Below are positions 1 through 8,963 of a stretch of 64,000 bases of DNA, one piece after another. The DNA is from Pseudomonadota bacterium (lineage in GTDB: Bacteria; Pseudomonadota; Alphaproteobacteria; Rhizobiales; Hyphomicrobiaceae), in NCBI GenBank assembly GCA_023412805.1, contig JAEZRM010000052.1, forward strand, positions 22,603 through 86,602. The letters are read 5' to 3'. Made by a program: the position numbers and the translations under genes. Each line of letters starts with the position of its first letter. Position 1 is the first letter of the stretch. Under the pieces are notes generated by a model. That model had not been told where the DNA came from. It made no database searches and saw nothing but the letters and a program-made list of their open reading frames with translations.

Positions 1-1
1 C

Positions 2-73
2 GGCCTGCTCTTCGACATCGAACGCGGCGGCGGCCCCCAGGCGCCGACCTCCGCCCTGACACCCGTCACATGA
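2..73 (+). CDS. C-terminal tail of an upstream gene (possibly nitrate/nitrite transporter)
   Basis: An open frame enters from the window edge and stops with TGA 29 bases before narG. Only 23 residues are visible, beginning GLLFDIERGGG and ending in a Pro/Thr/Ala-rich tail. The position directly upstream of narG on the same strand is where alphaproteobacteria usually carry a NarK-type MFS transporter, but the visible residues are too few to prove it. Assignment is by context only. Confidence 0.4.
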   Translation, partial: GLLFDIERGGGPQAPTSALTPVT

Positions 74-101
74 ACCTCATCCACAATCGAGGCCAACAAC
101 A

Positions 102-3100
102 ATGAGCCAGTTTCTCGATCGCCTGAGCTACTTCAGCAAGGTCACCGAGCCATTCTCGAACGGTCACGGCGTGACGACGACCGAGGATCGCGGCTGGGAG
201 GACGGGTATCGCCGCCGCTGGCAGCACGACAAGATCGTGCGCTCGACACACGGCGCCAATTGCACCGGCTCCTGCTCGTGGAAAATCTACGTCAAGGGCG
301 GGATCGTCACCTGGGAGACCCAGCAGACCGACTACCCGCGCACGCGACCCGACCTGCCGAACCACGAGCCGCGCGGCTGCTCGCGCGGGGCCAGCTATAG
401 CTGGTACCTCTACTCGGGCAACCGCGTGAAATACCCGCTCATCCGTTCGCGCCTGCTCCGGCACTGGCGCGCGGCGCGCAAGACGCTGTCTCCCGTCGCG
501 GCGTGGAAGAGCATCGTCGAGGATCCGAAGAAGCGGCAGGACTACATCTCGGTGCGCGGCCATGGCGGCTTCGTGCGCGCCAAGTGGGACGAAGTCACCG
601 AGATCATCGGCGCCGCCAACGCCTACACCGCCAAGACCTACGGGCCCGACCGCGTCATCGGCTTCTCGCCCATTCCCGCGATGTCCATGGTCTCGTACGC
701 GGCCGGCTCCCGCTACCTGTCGCTGCTCGGCGGCGTCTGCATGTCCTTCTACGACTGGTACTGCGATCTGCCGCCGGCATCGCCACAGACCTGGGGCGAG
801 CAGACCGACGTTCCCGAAAGCGCCGACTGGTACAACGCCGGCTTCATCATCCTGTGGGGATCGAACGTCCCGCAGACCCGCACGCCCGACGCCCACTTCT
901 ACACCGAGGCGCGCTACCGCGGCGCCAAGAGCGCCGTCATCTGTCCCGACTACTCCGAAGCCTCGAAATTCGGCGACATCTGGCTGTCGGTTAAGCAGGG
1001 TACCGACTCCGCGCTCGCCATGGCGATGGGCCACGTCATCCTCAAGGAGTACCACGTCGACCGTCAGGCGAAGTACTTCCGCGATTACGTGCGTCAGTAT
1101 TCCGACATGCCCATGCTGGTGCGCCTTGCGCGCCAGAACGGGCAACTGGTGCCGGACCGCTTCCTGCGCGCGAGCGACTTCGCCCAGGGCCTCGGCGAAG
1201 CGAACAACCCCGAATGGAAAACCGTCGCCTTCGACGAGGCGTCCGGCAATATCGTCGTTCCCAACGGATCGATCGGCTTCCGCTGGGGCGAGACCGGCAA
1301 ATGGAACATCGAGGAGAAGGAGGCGAGCGGCCGCTCTACGACACTGCGGCTCTCCCTCGCCGACATCAAGGACGACTACGCCGACGTCGCCTTCCCCTAC
1401 TTCGGCAACATCGAGCACGAGCACTTCACCCACTCGGACCACGCCAGCGTCCTCAATCGCCGCGTGCCGGTGAAGAAGCTGGCGCTCGTCGACGGCGAGA
1501 CGCTGGTCGCGAGCGTCCATGACCTGTTCATCGCCAACTACGGCGTCGATCAGGGCTTCGGTGGCGCCAACGTTGCCAAATCCTACGACGAGGACACGCC
1601 CTACACGCCCGCCTGGGCAGAGCGCATCACAGGCGTCTCGCGCGACAAGATCATCCAGGTCGCCCGCGAGTTCGCGACCAACGCCGAGAAGACCAACGGC
1701 CGCTCCATGATCATCATCGGCGCCGCAATGAACCATTGGTACCACTGCGACATGAACTATCGCGGCGTGATCAACATGCTGGTCATGTGCGGTTGCATCG
1801 GGCAGTCGGGTGGCGGCTGGTCGCACTACGTCGGACAGGAGAAGCTGCGTCCGCAGGCCGGCTGGGCGCCGCTCGCCTTCGGCCTCGACTGGGGTCGTCC
1901 ACCGCGCCAACAGAACTCCACATCGTTCTTCTACGTGCACACCAATCAGTGGCGCTACGAGACGATGCACACGGCCGACATCCTCTCGCCGACGGCCCCT
2001 CGGGGACCGTGGGACGGCGCCATCATCGACTACAACATGCGCGCCATCCGCATGGGCTGGCTGCCCGCCTATCCAACGCTGACGCAGAACTCGCTCTCGA
2101 TCGCCAAGAAGGCAGCCGATGCGAAGCTCGAGCCGAAGGACTACGTCGCCAAGGCGCTGAAGTCCGGCGAACTGTCCTTCGCCTGGGAGGATCCGGACAG
2201 CCCGCAGAATTTCCCGCGCAACATGTTCGTCTGGCGCTCGAACATTCTCGGCAGCTCCGGCAAGGGCCACGAGTACTTCCTCAAGCATCTGCTCGGGACA
2301 TCGCATGGCGTGCTGGGCAAGGATCTCGGCGAGGAAGGCCGCGAGAAGCCCAAGGAAGTGCGCTGGCACGACGAGGCGCCGCGCGGCAAGCTCGACCTGC
2401 TGGTGACGCTGGACTTCCGCATGTCGACGACGTGCGTGTACTCCGACATCGTTCTGCCGACCGCCACCTGGTACGAGAAAAACGACCTCAACACTTCCGA
2501 CATGCACCCCTTCATCCATCCGCTGACCGGCGCGGTGGATCCCGCCTGGGAAGCAAGGTCGGACTGGGAGATCTACAAGGCGATTGCAAAGGCTTTCTCC
2601 GAGGCGGCACCCGAAGTCCTCGGCGTCGAGAAGGATGTCGTGCTGACGCCGCTGATGCACGACAGCCCCGGCGAGATCGCGCAGGCCTTCGAGCCCAAGG
2701 ACTGGAAGAAGGGCGAATGCGAGCCGATCCCCGGCAAGACCATGCCTGCCGTCGCGGTCGTCGAGCGCGACTATCCGAACCTCTATAAGCGGTTCACGGC
2801 GCTTGGACCCCTGATGGAGAAGATCGGCAACGGCATCAAGGGCATTGCCTGGCAGACCGGCCACGAGGTGGAGCATCTGAAGAACCTCAACGGCGTCGTG
2901 ACCGAGCCTGGCGCGACGCAGGGCATGGCGCGCATCGACAGCGACATCGATGCGGCGGAAGTCCTGCTCATGCTGGCACCGGAGACGAACGGCGAGGTCG
3001 CCGTGAAATCCTGGGAATCACTTTCCAGAACGACGGGCCGCGCGCACGCTCACCTCGCCATTCCGAAAGAGGACGAGAAGATCCGCTTCCGCGACGTGGT

Positions 3101-3848
3101 GGCCCAGCCGCGCAAGATCATCTCGGCGCCGACCTGGTCCGGGCTGGAAAGCGAGAAGGTCTGCTACAACGCCGGCTACACCAACGTGCACGAGCTGATC
3201 CCCTGGCGGACACTGACCGGACGTCAGCAGCTCTACCAGGACCACCTCTGGATGCGCGCGTTCGGCGAGGGCTTCTGCCTCTACCGTCCGCCCGTCGATC
3301 TGCGCGCGATCAAGCCCGTGCAGGGAATGAAGCCGAACGGCGAGAAGGAAATCGTCCTCAACTTCATCACGCCGCACCAGAAGTGGGGCATCCACTCCAC
3401 CTACACCGACAACCTGCTCATGCTCACGCTGTCACGCGGCGGGCCGATCGTGTGGCTGAGCGAGACCGACGCGCGCAAGGCGGGCATCGTCGATAACGAC
3501 TGGGTGGAGGCCTACAACAGCAACGGCGCGCTCGTCGCCCGCGCGGTCGTCTCGCAGCGCATGAAGGAAGGCACCGTCTTCATGTACCACGCGCAGGAGA
3601 AGATCGTGAACGTGCCCGGCTCCGAGATGACGGGACAGCGCGGCGGCATCCACAATTCGGTGACCCGCACGGTGCTGAAGCCCACGCACATGATCGGCGG
3701 CTACGTCCAGCTCGCCTACGGTTTCAACTACTACGGGACCATCGGAACCAATCGCGACGAGTTCGTCGTCGTGCGCAAGCTCAGCCACGTCGACTGGCTG
3801 GAGCGCCCGCTCGCACGCGCCACTCCCGCCATCCAGGCCGCCGAATAA
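102..3848 (+). CDS. narG: Respiratory nitrate reductase alpha subunit NarG
   Basis: Catalytic subunit of membrane-bound, cytoplasm-facing nitrate reductase. It reduces nitrate to nitrite at a bis-MGD molybdenum centre with electrons from NarH. The 1248-residue length is normal for the family. The N-terminus carries the FS0 [4Fe-4S] ligand set His50, Cys54, Cys58 and Cys93 (HGANCTGSCSW, RGCSRG). The family block YDWYCDLPPASPQTWG contains Asp222, the position of the Mo-coordinating Asp in E. coli NarG. The start ATG follows a GAGG element 9 bases upstream. It is the first gene of a narGHJI operon, with narH 13 bases downstream. It has no Tat signal, as expected for a cytoplasmic Nar enzyme rather than periplasmic Nap. 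No frameshift is seen. Confidence 0.98.
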   Translation: MSQFLDRLSYFSKVTEPFSNGHGVTTTEDRGWEDGYRRRWQHDKIVRSTHGANCTGSCSWKIYVKGGIVTWETQQTDYPRTRPDLPNHEPRGCSRGASYSWYLYSGNRVKYPLIRSRLLRHWRAARKTLSPVAAWKSIVEDPKKRQDYISVRGHGGFVRAKWDEVTEIIGAANAYTAKTYGPDRVIGFSPIPAMSMVSYAAGSRYLSLLGGVCMSFYDWYCDLPPASPQTWGEQTDVPESADWYNAGFIILWGSNVPQTRTPDAHFYTEARYRGAKSAVICPDYSEASKFGDIWLSVKQGTDSALAMAMGHVILKEYHVDRQAKYFRDYVRQYSDMPMLVRLARQNGQLVPDRFLRASDFAQGLGEANNPEWKTVAFDEASGNIVVPNGSIGFRWGETGKWNIEEKEASGRSTTLRLSLADIKDDYADVAFPYFGNIEHEHFTHSDHASVLNRRVPVKKLALVDGETLVASVHDLFIANYGVDQGFGGANVAKSYDEDTPYTPAWAERITGVSRDKIIQVAREFATNAEKTNGRSMIIIGAAMNHWYHCDMNYRGVINMLVMCGCIGQSGGGWSHYVGQEKLRPQAGWAPLAFGLDWGRPPRQQNSTSFFYVHTNQWRYETMHTADILSPTAPRGPWDGAIIDYNMRAIRMGWLPAYPTLTQNSLSIAKKAADAKLEPKDYVAKALKSGELSFAWEDPDSPQNFPRNMFVWRSNILGSSGKGHEYFLKHLLGTSHGVLGKDLGEEGREKPKEVRWHDEAPRGKLDLLVTLDFRMSTTCVYSDIVLPTATWYEKNDLNTSDMHPFIHPLTGAVDPAWEARSDWEIYKAIAKAFSEAAPEVLGVEKDVVLTPLMHDSPGEIAQAFEPKDWKKGECEPIPGKTMPAVAVVERDYPNLYKRFTALGPLMEKIGNGIKGIAWQTGHEVEHLKNLNGVVTEPGATQGMARIDSDIDAAEVLLMLAPETNGEVAVKSWESLSRTTGRAHAHLAIPKEDEKIRFRDVVAQPRKIISAPTWSGLESEKVCYNAGYTNVHELIPWRTLTGRQQLYQDHLWMRAFGEGFCLYRPPVDLRAIKPVQGMKPNGEKEIVLNFITPHQKWGIHSTYTDNLLMLTLSRGGPIVWLSETDARKAGIVDNDWVEAYNSNGALVARAVVSQRMKEGTVFMYHAQEKIVNVPGSEMTGQRGGIHNSVTRTVLKPTHMIGGYVQLAYGFNYYGTIGTNRDEFVVVRKLSHVDWLERPLARATPAIQAAE

Positions 3849-3861
3849 AGGACAAGAGAAA

Positions 3862-5385
3862 ATGAAAATTCGCGCTCAAATCGCGATGGTGCTGAACCTC
3901 GACAAGTGCATCGGCTGCCACACCTGCTCGGTCACCTGCAAGAACGTGTGGACCAACCGCGAAGGTATGGAATACGCGTGGTTCAACAACGTCGAGACCA
4001 AGCCGGGCATCGGCTATCCCAAGGAATGGGAGAACCAGGATCGCTGGAACGGCGGCTGGAAGCGCAAGCGCAACGGCCGGATCGAGCCGCGCATCGGCGG
4101 CAAGTGGCGCATCCTCGCCAACATCTTCGCCAACCCGGATCTCCCCGAGATCGACGACTACTACGAGCCCTTCACCTTCGACTACGAGCACCTGCAGAAG
4201 GCGCCCGAGCTTCAGGCGTTTCCGACGGCGCGCCCGCGCTCGCTGATCACGGGCCAGCGCATGGAGAAGATCGAGTGGGGGCCCAATTGGGAGGAGATCC
4301 TCGGCGGCGAATTCTCGAAGCGCTCCGCCGATGTGAACTTCGAGGGTGTTCAAAAGGAGATCTACGGCCAGTTCGAGAACACGTTCATGATGTACCTGCC
4401 GCGGCTGTGCGAGCACTGCCTCAATCCGACGTGCGTCGCGGCCTGCCCCTCGGGAGCGATCTACAAGCGCGAAGAGGACGGCATCGTCCTCATCGACCAG
4501 GACAAATGCCGCGGTTGGCGCATGTGCGTGTCGGGCTGCCCGTACAAGAAGATCTACTTCAACTGGTCGAGCGGGAAGAGCGAGAAGTGCATCTTCTGCT
4601 ATCCGCGCATCGAGGCCGGCCAGCCGACCGTCTGCTCGGAGACCTGCGTCGGCCGCATCCGCTATCTGGGCGTAGTGCTCTATGACGCCGACCGCATTGA
4701 GGAAGCCGCAAGCGCACCCGACGGGAAGGATCTCTACGAGGCACAGCTCAAGCTGTTCCTCGATCCGAGCGACCCGGCTGTAATCGCGCAGGCGCGCGTC
4801 GACGGCGTGCCCGATGCTTGGCTCGACGCTGCGCGCAAGTCGCCGATCTGGAAGATGGCAATGGAATGGAAAGTCGCCTTCCCGCTCCATCCCGAGTACC
4901 GCACCCTGCCCATGGTCTGGTACGTGCCGCCGCTTTCGCCGATCACGGCGGCTGCCGAAGCCGGCAAGATGGGAACGGACGGCGCCATGCCCGACGTGCG
5001 CTCGCTCCGCATCCCGCTCAAGTATCTTGCCAACCTTCTGACGGCGGGTGACGAGAAGCCTGTTGCTACGGGCCTCGAGCGCATGCTCGCCATGCGCGCC
5101 TATATGCGCGCCAAGACGATCGACGGCGTCATCGATGAGGCGATCGCGAAGAAGGTCGGTCTGACCGGCTTGCAGATCGAGGAGATGTACCACGTCATGG
5201 CGATCGCCAACTACGAGGATCGCTTCGTCATCCCGACCACGCACCGCGAGGTCACGGAGGATGCCTACGAGCTGCGCGGCCAGTGCGGCTTCACGTTCGG
5301 CGACGGCTGCATGCCGAGTGACAACAAGGTCAATCTGTTCGGCGGCGTGAAGCTCAAGAACGACCGCTCGAAAGTGGAGGCCTGA
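3862..5385 (+). CDS. narH: Respiratory nitrate reductase beta subunit NarH
   Basis: Iron-sulfur electron-transfer subunit linking the b-type haem protein NarI to NarG. Four cysteine clusters are readable in family order: CIGCHTCSVTCKN near residue 16, CEHCLNPTCVAACP near 184, CRGWRMCVSGCP near 217, and CIFCYPRIEAG followed by CSETC near 244. The Trp replacing a Cys in the third group is the hallmark of the NarH [3Fe-4S] cluster. Length is 507 residues, typical. It starts 13 bases after narG behind an AAGGACAAGAG element and ends two bases before narJ, so the genes are co-transcribed. Confidence 0.98.
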   Translation: MKIRAQIAMVLNLDKCIGCHTCSVTCKNVWTNREGMEYAWFNNVETKPGIGYPKEWENQDRWNGGWKRKRNGRIEPRIGGKWRILANIFANPDLPEIDDYYEPFTFDYEHLQKAPELQAFPTARPRSLITGQRMEKIEWGPNWEEILGGEFSKRSADVNFEGVQKEIYGQFENTFMMYLPRLCEHCLNPTCVAACPSGAIYKREEDGIVLIDQDKCRGWRMCVSGCPYKKIYFNWSSGKSEKCIFCYPRIEAGQPTVCSETCVGRIRYLGVVLYDADRIEEAASAPDGKDLYEAQLKLFLDPSDPAVIAQARVDGVPDAWLDAARKSPIWKMAMEWKVAFPLHPEYRTLPMVWYVPPLSPITAAAEAGKMGTDGAMPDVRSLRIPLKYLANLLTAGDEKPVATGLERMLAMRAYMRAKTIDGVIDEAIAKKVGLTGLQIEEMYHVMAIANYEDRFVIPTTHREVTEDAYELRGQCGFTFGDGCMPSDNKVNLFGGVKLKNDRSKVEA

Positions 5386-5387
5386 TA

Positions 5388-6140
5388 ATGAAGACGCTCA
5401 AGGCTCTCTCCGCTTTGCTCACTTATCCGAGCGAGGAAATGCAGGCCGCCGCCCCCGAGCTGAAATCCGTCCTCGCGCGTGAGGGTGTGCTCAAGCGGCG
5501 CGATCTAGCCGCAGTGATCGATCTGGTCGAAGACATTGCTGGGTGCGACCTGTTTGACGCACAGGAGCGCTACATTCTGCTGTTCGATCGCACCCGATCG
5601 CTGTCGCTGCATCTCTTCGAGCACGTGCACGGGGAAAGCCGCGACCGTGGCCAGGCGATGGTCGACCTCATCAAGCTCTACGAGGATGGCGGCTATTCGC
5701 CGACCACCACGGAGCTGCCGGACTTCCTGCCGCTGTTCCTCGAGTACGCCGCAACGCTGGAACCGACCGAGGCTATCGAGCTGATCGGCCAGCCCGGACA
5801 CGTCTTCGCGGCGCTCAAGGAGCGGCTGATCAAGCGCAAATCACCCTATGCCGCCGTCTTCTCAGCCCTTGTCGCCATCTCCAAGGCAAAGCTCGACGAG
5901 GCGGCGTTGGCGGCATTGCGCGAGGAGCCGGATCCGGAGCCCGACGATCTCGAAGCCCTCGACGCGGCCTGGATGGATGAGGAAGTCACGTTCGGTCCCG
6001 GTGCCGCGCAGAACGCGTGCGGCGTCGACGCGCTCGCGTCCAAGCTGCGTCAGGCGCGCCGGCCGGCGCCCGGCCTCGAGCCCGCACCGTCGAGCGGTCC
6101 TCGCACCGTCATCACCACATCTCCCGCTCACCGCGCGTAA
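5388..6140 (+). CDS. narJ: Nitrate reductase molybdenum cofactor assembly chaperone NarJ
   Basis: Private chaperone that holds apo-NarGH for cofactor insertion and membrane docking; it is not part of the final enzyme. The 250-residue protein is alpha-helical and acidic, with the family stretches LSALLTYPSEEM at the N-terminus and SLHLFEHVHGESRDRGQAM in the centre. The start ATG is two bases after the narH stop, suggesting translational coupling. The C-terminal 40 residues are Pro/Arg-rich and likely disordered. It lies 11 bases upstream of narI, the canonical order. Confidence 0.96.
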   Translation: MKTLKALSALLTYPSEEMQAAAPELKSVLAREGVLKRRDLAAVIDLVEDIAGCDLFDAQERYILLFDRTRSLSLHLFEHVHGESRDRGQAMVDLIKLYEDGGYSPTTTELPDFLPLFLEYAATLEPTEAIELIGQPGHVFAALKERLIKRKSPYAAVFSALVAISKAKLDEAALAALREEPDPEPDDLEALDAAWMDEEVTFGPGAAQNACGVDALASKLRQARRPAPGLEPAPSSGPRTVITTSPAHRA

Positions 6141-6151
6141 GGAGCCTTGCC

Positions 6152-6880
6152 ATGCGCGACGCGATCTACACCATCCTCTTCGTCTGGTATCCCTACTTCT
6201 GCCTGACCACCTTCATCATCGGCAGCCTGATCCGCTTCGACCGCGACCAGTACAGTTGGAAGGCGAGCTCGAGCCAGATGCTGCGCAAGCGTCAGCTCTA
6301 CTGGGGCTCCAATCTCTTCCACTTCGGCATCCTGTTCCTCTTCTTCGGACACACGGTCGGCCTGCTGACGCCGACATCGGTCTACACGCTCGTCATGACC
6401 GTCCCGCAGAAGCAGATCGCCGCGGTGATCGCCGGCGGCATTGCCGGTACGGCGTGCTTCGTCGGACTGACGCTGCTGCTGCATCGCCGCCTGTTCGATG
6501 CCCGCATCCGCCAGACGTCGACGGTCATGGATCTCGCGGTGCTGATCATCCTCTGGGTGCAGCTCTCGCTCGGCCTGCTCACGCTCCCGTTCTCGCTCGG
6601 CCACCGCGACGGATCGGCGATGCTGACGCTCTCGCACTGGGCGCAGGGCATCGTAACACTGCAGCCGGTCGACGCCCGGACGCTGCAAGGCCTCGAATGG
6701 CCGTTCCTGGCGCATCTCGTCCTCGGGATGACCATCTTCCTCGTCTTTCCGTTCTCACGCCTCGTGCACATCTGGTCGGCGCCCGTCTGGTACCTCGGTA
6801 GGCGCGGCTATCAAGTGGTGCGGACCCGTAAGCCGCTGGCCTCAGGCGGCGTGCGGCGTCCCATCGAACCCGCGGAGTGA
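6152..6880 (+). CDS. narI: Respiratory nitrate reductase gamma subunit NarI
   Basis: Membrane cytochrome b subunit that oxidises quinol and passes electrons to NarH. The 242-residue protein has five hydrophobic segments and begins MRDAIYTILFVWYPYF, the usual NarI N-terminus. Histidines suited to two b haems lie in the second helix (LFHFGILFLFFGHTVG) and in the last helices (HWAQGIV, HLVLGM). The frame is open further upstream into narJ, but ATG 6152 is chosen because AAGGAG precedes it and family homology starts there. The stop overlaps the Shine-Dalgarno region of the next gene. Confidence 0.97.
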   Translation: MRDAIYTILFVWYPYFCLTTFIIGSLIRFDRDQYSWKASSSQMLRKRQLYWGSNLFHFGILFLFFGHTVGLLTPTSVYTLVMTVPQKQIAAVIAGGIAGTACFVGLTLLLHRRLFDARIRQTSTVMDLAVLIILWVQLSLGLLTLPFSLGHRDGSAMLTLSHWAQGIVTLQPVDARTLQGLEWPFLAHLVLGMTIFLVFPFSRLVHIWSAPVWYLGRRGYQVVRTRKPLASGGVRRPIEPAE

Positions 6881-6885
6881 CTGCC

Positions 6886-7737
6886 ATGACTACTCATGCT
6901 GCATCTGCCGGCTGCGCGATCAAGCCGGTGATCACGACGAAGCAGAAGACGGTGAGTGTCAACGGCATCGCCATTCCGCGGGCCGAAATCTCGCGCGAGG
7001 CGCAGAACCATCCCGCGACAAAGCCCATCGAAGCGTGGCTCGCGGCCGCCCGCGCGCTCGTCGTCCGTGAGCTACTTCTTCAGGAAGCTCGCCGGCTGAA
7101 CCTCCAGCCGCATCCGCTCGCGGATGAGGAGGGCCGACGTGAGACCGACGAGGAAGCGCTCGTGCGACAGCTCGTCGAACGCGAGGTGCGCACGCCGATC
7201 GCCGACGCCGCAGCCTGCCTGCGCTACTACGAGGCCAACCGCCGGCGCCTGCGCACGCCTGACATCTACGAGGTGCGGCACATCCTGCTGGCGTCGCCGG
7301 CCGGCGACCGCGATGCGCGGCGTGCCGCACGCGGGCAGGCCGACGCGATCATCGCGGCGCTGATGCACGATCCTACTGCCTTCGACGACATCGCCCGCAG
7401 CCGATCCGCCTGTCCCTCCGGCGCGTCGGGCGGCAATCTCGGCCAGATCGGACCTGACCAGACCGTACCCGAGTTCGAGCGCGCCCTCGCGTCGATGCCT
7501 GTCGGCGCAGTCGCACCGGCACCGGTCGAGACACGCTACGGCTTCCATATCGTGCGTGTCGACCGGCGGATCGAGGGGCGCGACCTGCCTTTTGAGATGG
7601 TGCAGTCTCGCATCGCCGTGTGGCTCGACGAGAAAGTGCGCCGTGTCGCTATCCGCCAGTACATCGAGATCCTCGCCGGGCGCGCCGAGATCAGCGGCGT
7701 CGCTTTCGATGCCTCTGCCACCCCCCTCGTGCAATAG
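6886..7737 (+). CDS. Parvulin-type peptidyl-prolyl cis-trans isomerase (PpiC/NifM-like)
   Basis: A rotamase of about 284 residues. The parvulin core lies in residues 120-235, including VRHILLAS, CPSGASGGNLGQIG, VPEFERAL and ETRYGFHIVRVD. The N-terminal 110 residues are an NifM/SurA-like helical region with VRELLLQEARRL. No clear signal peptide is seen, so the protein is probably cytoplasmic. A GTG at 6877 overlaps the narI stop, but ATG 6886 with GGAG 8 bases upstream fits better. Isomerases of this kind often follow narGHJI and are thought to help mature the reductase, by analogy with NifM for nitrogenase. That role is inferred here. Confidence 0.9.
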   Translation: MTTHAASAGCAIKPVITTKQKTVSVNGIAIPRAEISREAQNHPATKPIEAWLAAARALVVRELLLQEARRLNLQPHPLADEEGRRETDEEALVRQLVEREVRTPIADAAACLRYYEANRRRLRTPDIYEVRHILLASPAGDRDARRAARGQADAIIAALMHDPTAFDDIARSRSACPSGASGGNLGQIGPDQTVPEFERALASMPVGAVAPAPVETRYGFHIVRVDRRIEGRDLPFEMVQSRIAVWLDEKVRRVAIRQYIEILAGRAEISGVAFDASATPLVQ

Positions 7738-7747
7738 GAGACCGGCT

Positions 7748-8092
7748 ATGCAGCTCGGTACGTTGATGGATCATCTGGCAATCGAGGATGACGCCGCGTC
7801 CGCGCTCGAAGCGCTCGGCGACATCGTTCTCTTTGCCAAGGTGCAGGCCACGGGCGAGCGCTACGGCGAGAGTCCCGGCGAGTATGTCGCCAACGCCGCG
7901 CGCCGCTTCGCCGCTCTCGGCAGCGACGAGGATTGGCTGGGCCTGATGACCGCGATGGAGCGCAGCGCGGACCCCGCCAAGACGGCTCTCGAGCGCATGC
8001 TCCGCTGGGCGCTAAAGGCCGACGCAGTGAAAGGGCCGCCTCCACCCCACGCGGGCTGCACCTGCGGCGGCCATGCCAAGCACGACCATTGA
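7748..8092 (+). CDS. Small nar-operon protein with Cys/His-rich C-terminal tail
   Basis: A 114-residue protein starting MQLGTLMDHLAIEDDAASAL, ten bases after the isomerase gene and clearly in the same transcription unit. The first 90 residues look helical. The last residues, HAGCTCGGHAKHDH, hold two cysteines and four histidines and look like a metal-binding tail. I do not recognise a named family. Similar short proteins accompany nar genes in some alphaproteobacteria, so a metal-handling or maturation role for Nar is a possibility only. Confidence 0.8.
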   Translation: MQLGTLMDHLAIEDDAASALEALGDIVLFAKVQATGERYGESPGEYVANAARRFAALGSDEDWLGLMTAMERSADPAKTALERMLRWALKADAVKGPPPPHAGCTCGGHAKHDH

Positions 8093-8119
8093 GGCCGCAC
8101 GCGCGCCAAGGCGAAGCCT

Positions 8120-8884
8120 ATGTCACGCACACTCGACCATCTCTTCGACCGCAACGTCGCGTGGGCAGATCGCAAGACGCGTGACGATCCCGGCTTCTTC
8201 CGCCGCATGGCCGAGCAGCAGGCGCCACGCTACCTTTGGCTCGGCTGCTCCGATAGCCGCGTCGCCGCCAACGACATACTCGGCATGGACCCCGGTGAGA
8301 TCTTTGTTCACCGCAACATCGCCAACATGGTCCACACCAGCGACATGAACATCCTGTCGGTGCTCGAGTTTGCCGTTGACCACCTCGGCGTCGAGCACAT
8401 CATCGTCTGCGGGCACTACGGCTGCGGCGGCGTACAGCAGGCGCTGGCGAGCGAGCGCGGCTCCATGCTCGATCACTGGCTGCAGCCCCTTACGATGATG
8501 TACCACAAGCACCGTCCGCGCATCGATGCCATCACGGATCGCGCGGCGCGCCTGAACCGTCTCTGCGAGGTCAATATCGAGATGCAGGTTCGGCGCCTCG
8601 CGGCGACGCCCATCGTCGAGAATGCCTGGGCACGCGGACAGGCGCTGCACGTGCACGGCTGGATCTATGCCATTCACGACGGCTTGCTGCGCGATCTCGG
8701 CCCGCATCTCTCGTCGATCGCGGAGCGCGACAATCTTCTCTCCATCGATCAGCGGGTTTGTGATCCGGCCGAGCCGATCAGCGCCGTGCGCCGTCAGGCC
8801 ATGGATGTGTTCGAGAAACTCGAGCTGCGCCAGCCTCCGGACGCACCATGCTGCACGCCGACTGCGGGCGGCCGCGATGCATAG
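8120..8884 (+). CDS. can: Beta-class carbonic anhydrase
   Basis: Zinc enzyme interconverting CO2 and bicarbonate in the cytoplasm. The zinc and proton-transfer residues are in the classic motifs CSDSRV near residue 42 (Cys, Asp, Arg) and HYGCGG near residue 98 (His, Cys). HRNIAN is also conserved. The 254-residue length is slightly above the usual 210-230 because of a C-terminal extension ending in a Cys-Cys tail. It follows the nar accessory gene by 27 bases on the same strand. Its placement inside a nitrate-respiration cluster suggests it supports pH or bicarbonate balance in denitrifying growth; that is inference. Confidence 0.95.
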   Translation: MSRTLDHLFDRNVAWADRKTRDDPGFFRRMAEQQAPRYLWLGCSDSRVAANDILGMDPGEIFVHRNIANMVHTSDMNILSVLEFAVDHLGVEHIIVCGHYGCGGVQQALASERGSMLDHWLQPLTMMYHKHRPRIDAITDRAARLNRLCEVNIEMQVRRLAATPIVENAWARGQALHVHGWIYAIHDGLLRDLGPHLSSIAERDNLLSIDQRVCDPAEPISAVRRQAMDVFEKLELRQPPDAPCCTPTAGGRDA

Positions 8885-8963
8885 CCGCAACCCACATCCC
8901 ATGATGAGCCCGGCAGCCTGCCGCTCCTTTCACCCTTTCTGACGTATCTCGGGAGACACCACC

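Noticed and set aside
66..2876. Very long open frame antisense to narG (and similar long antisense frames opposite narH, bisC, the siderophore receptor, the ABC exporter and serA)
   Set aside because: High GC at third codon positions leaves mirror frames open. Their translations are Arg/Ala/Asp/Val-rich without domain motifs, and the sense genes are unambiguous.
6017..6151. Longer narI start inside narJ
   Set aside because: The extra residues are Arg/Ala-rich with no NarI similarity, while ATG 6152 has a good ribosome site and the family N-terminus.
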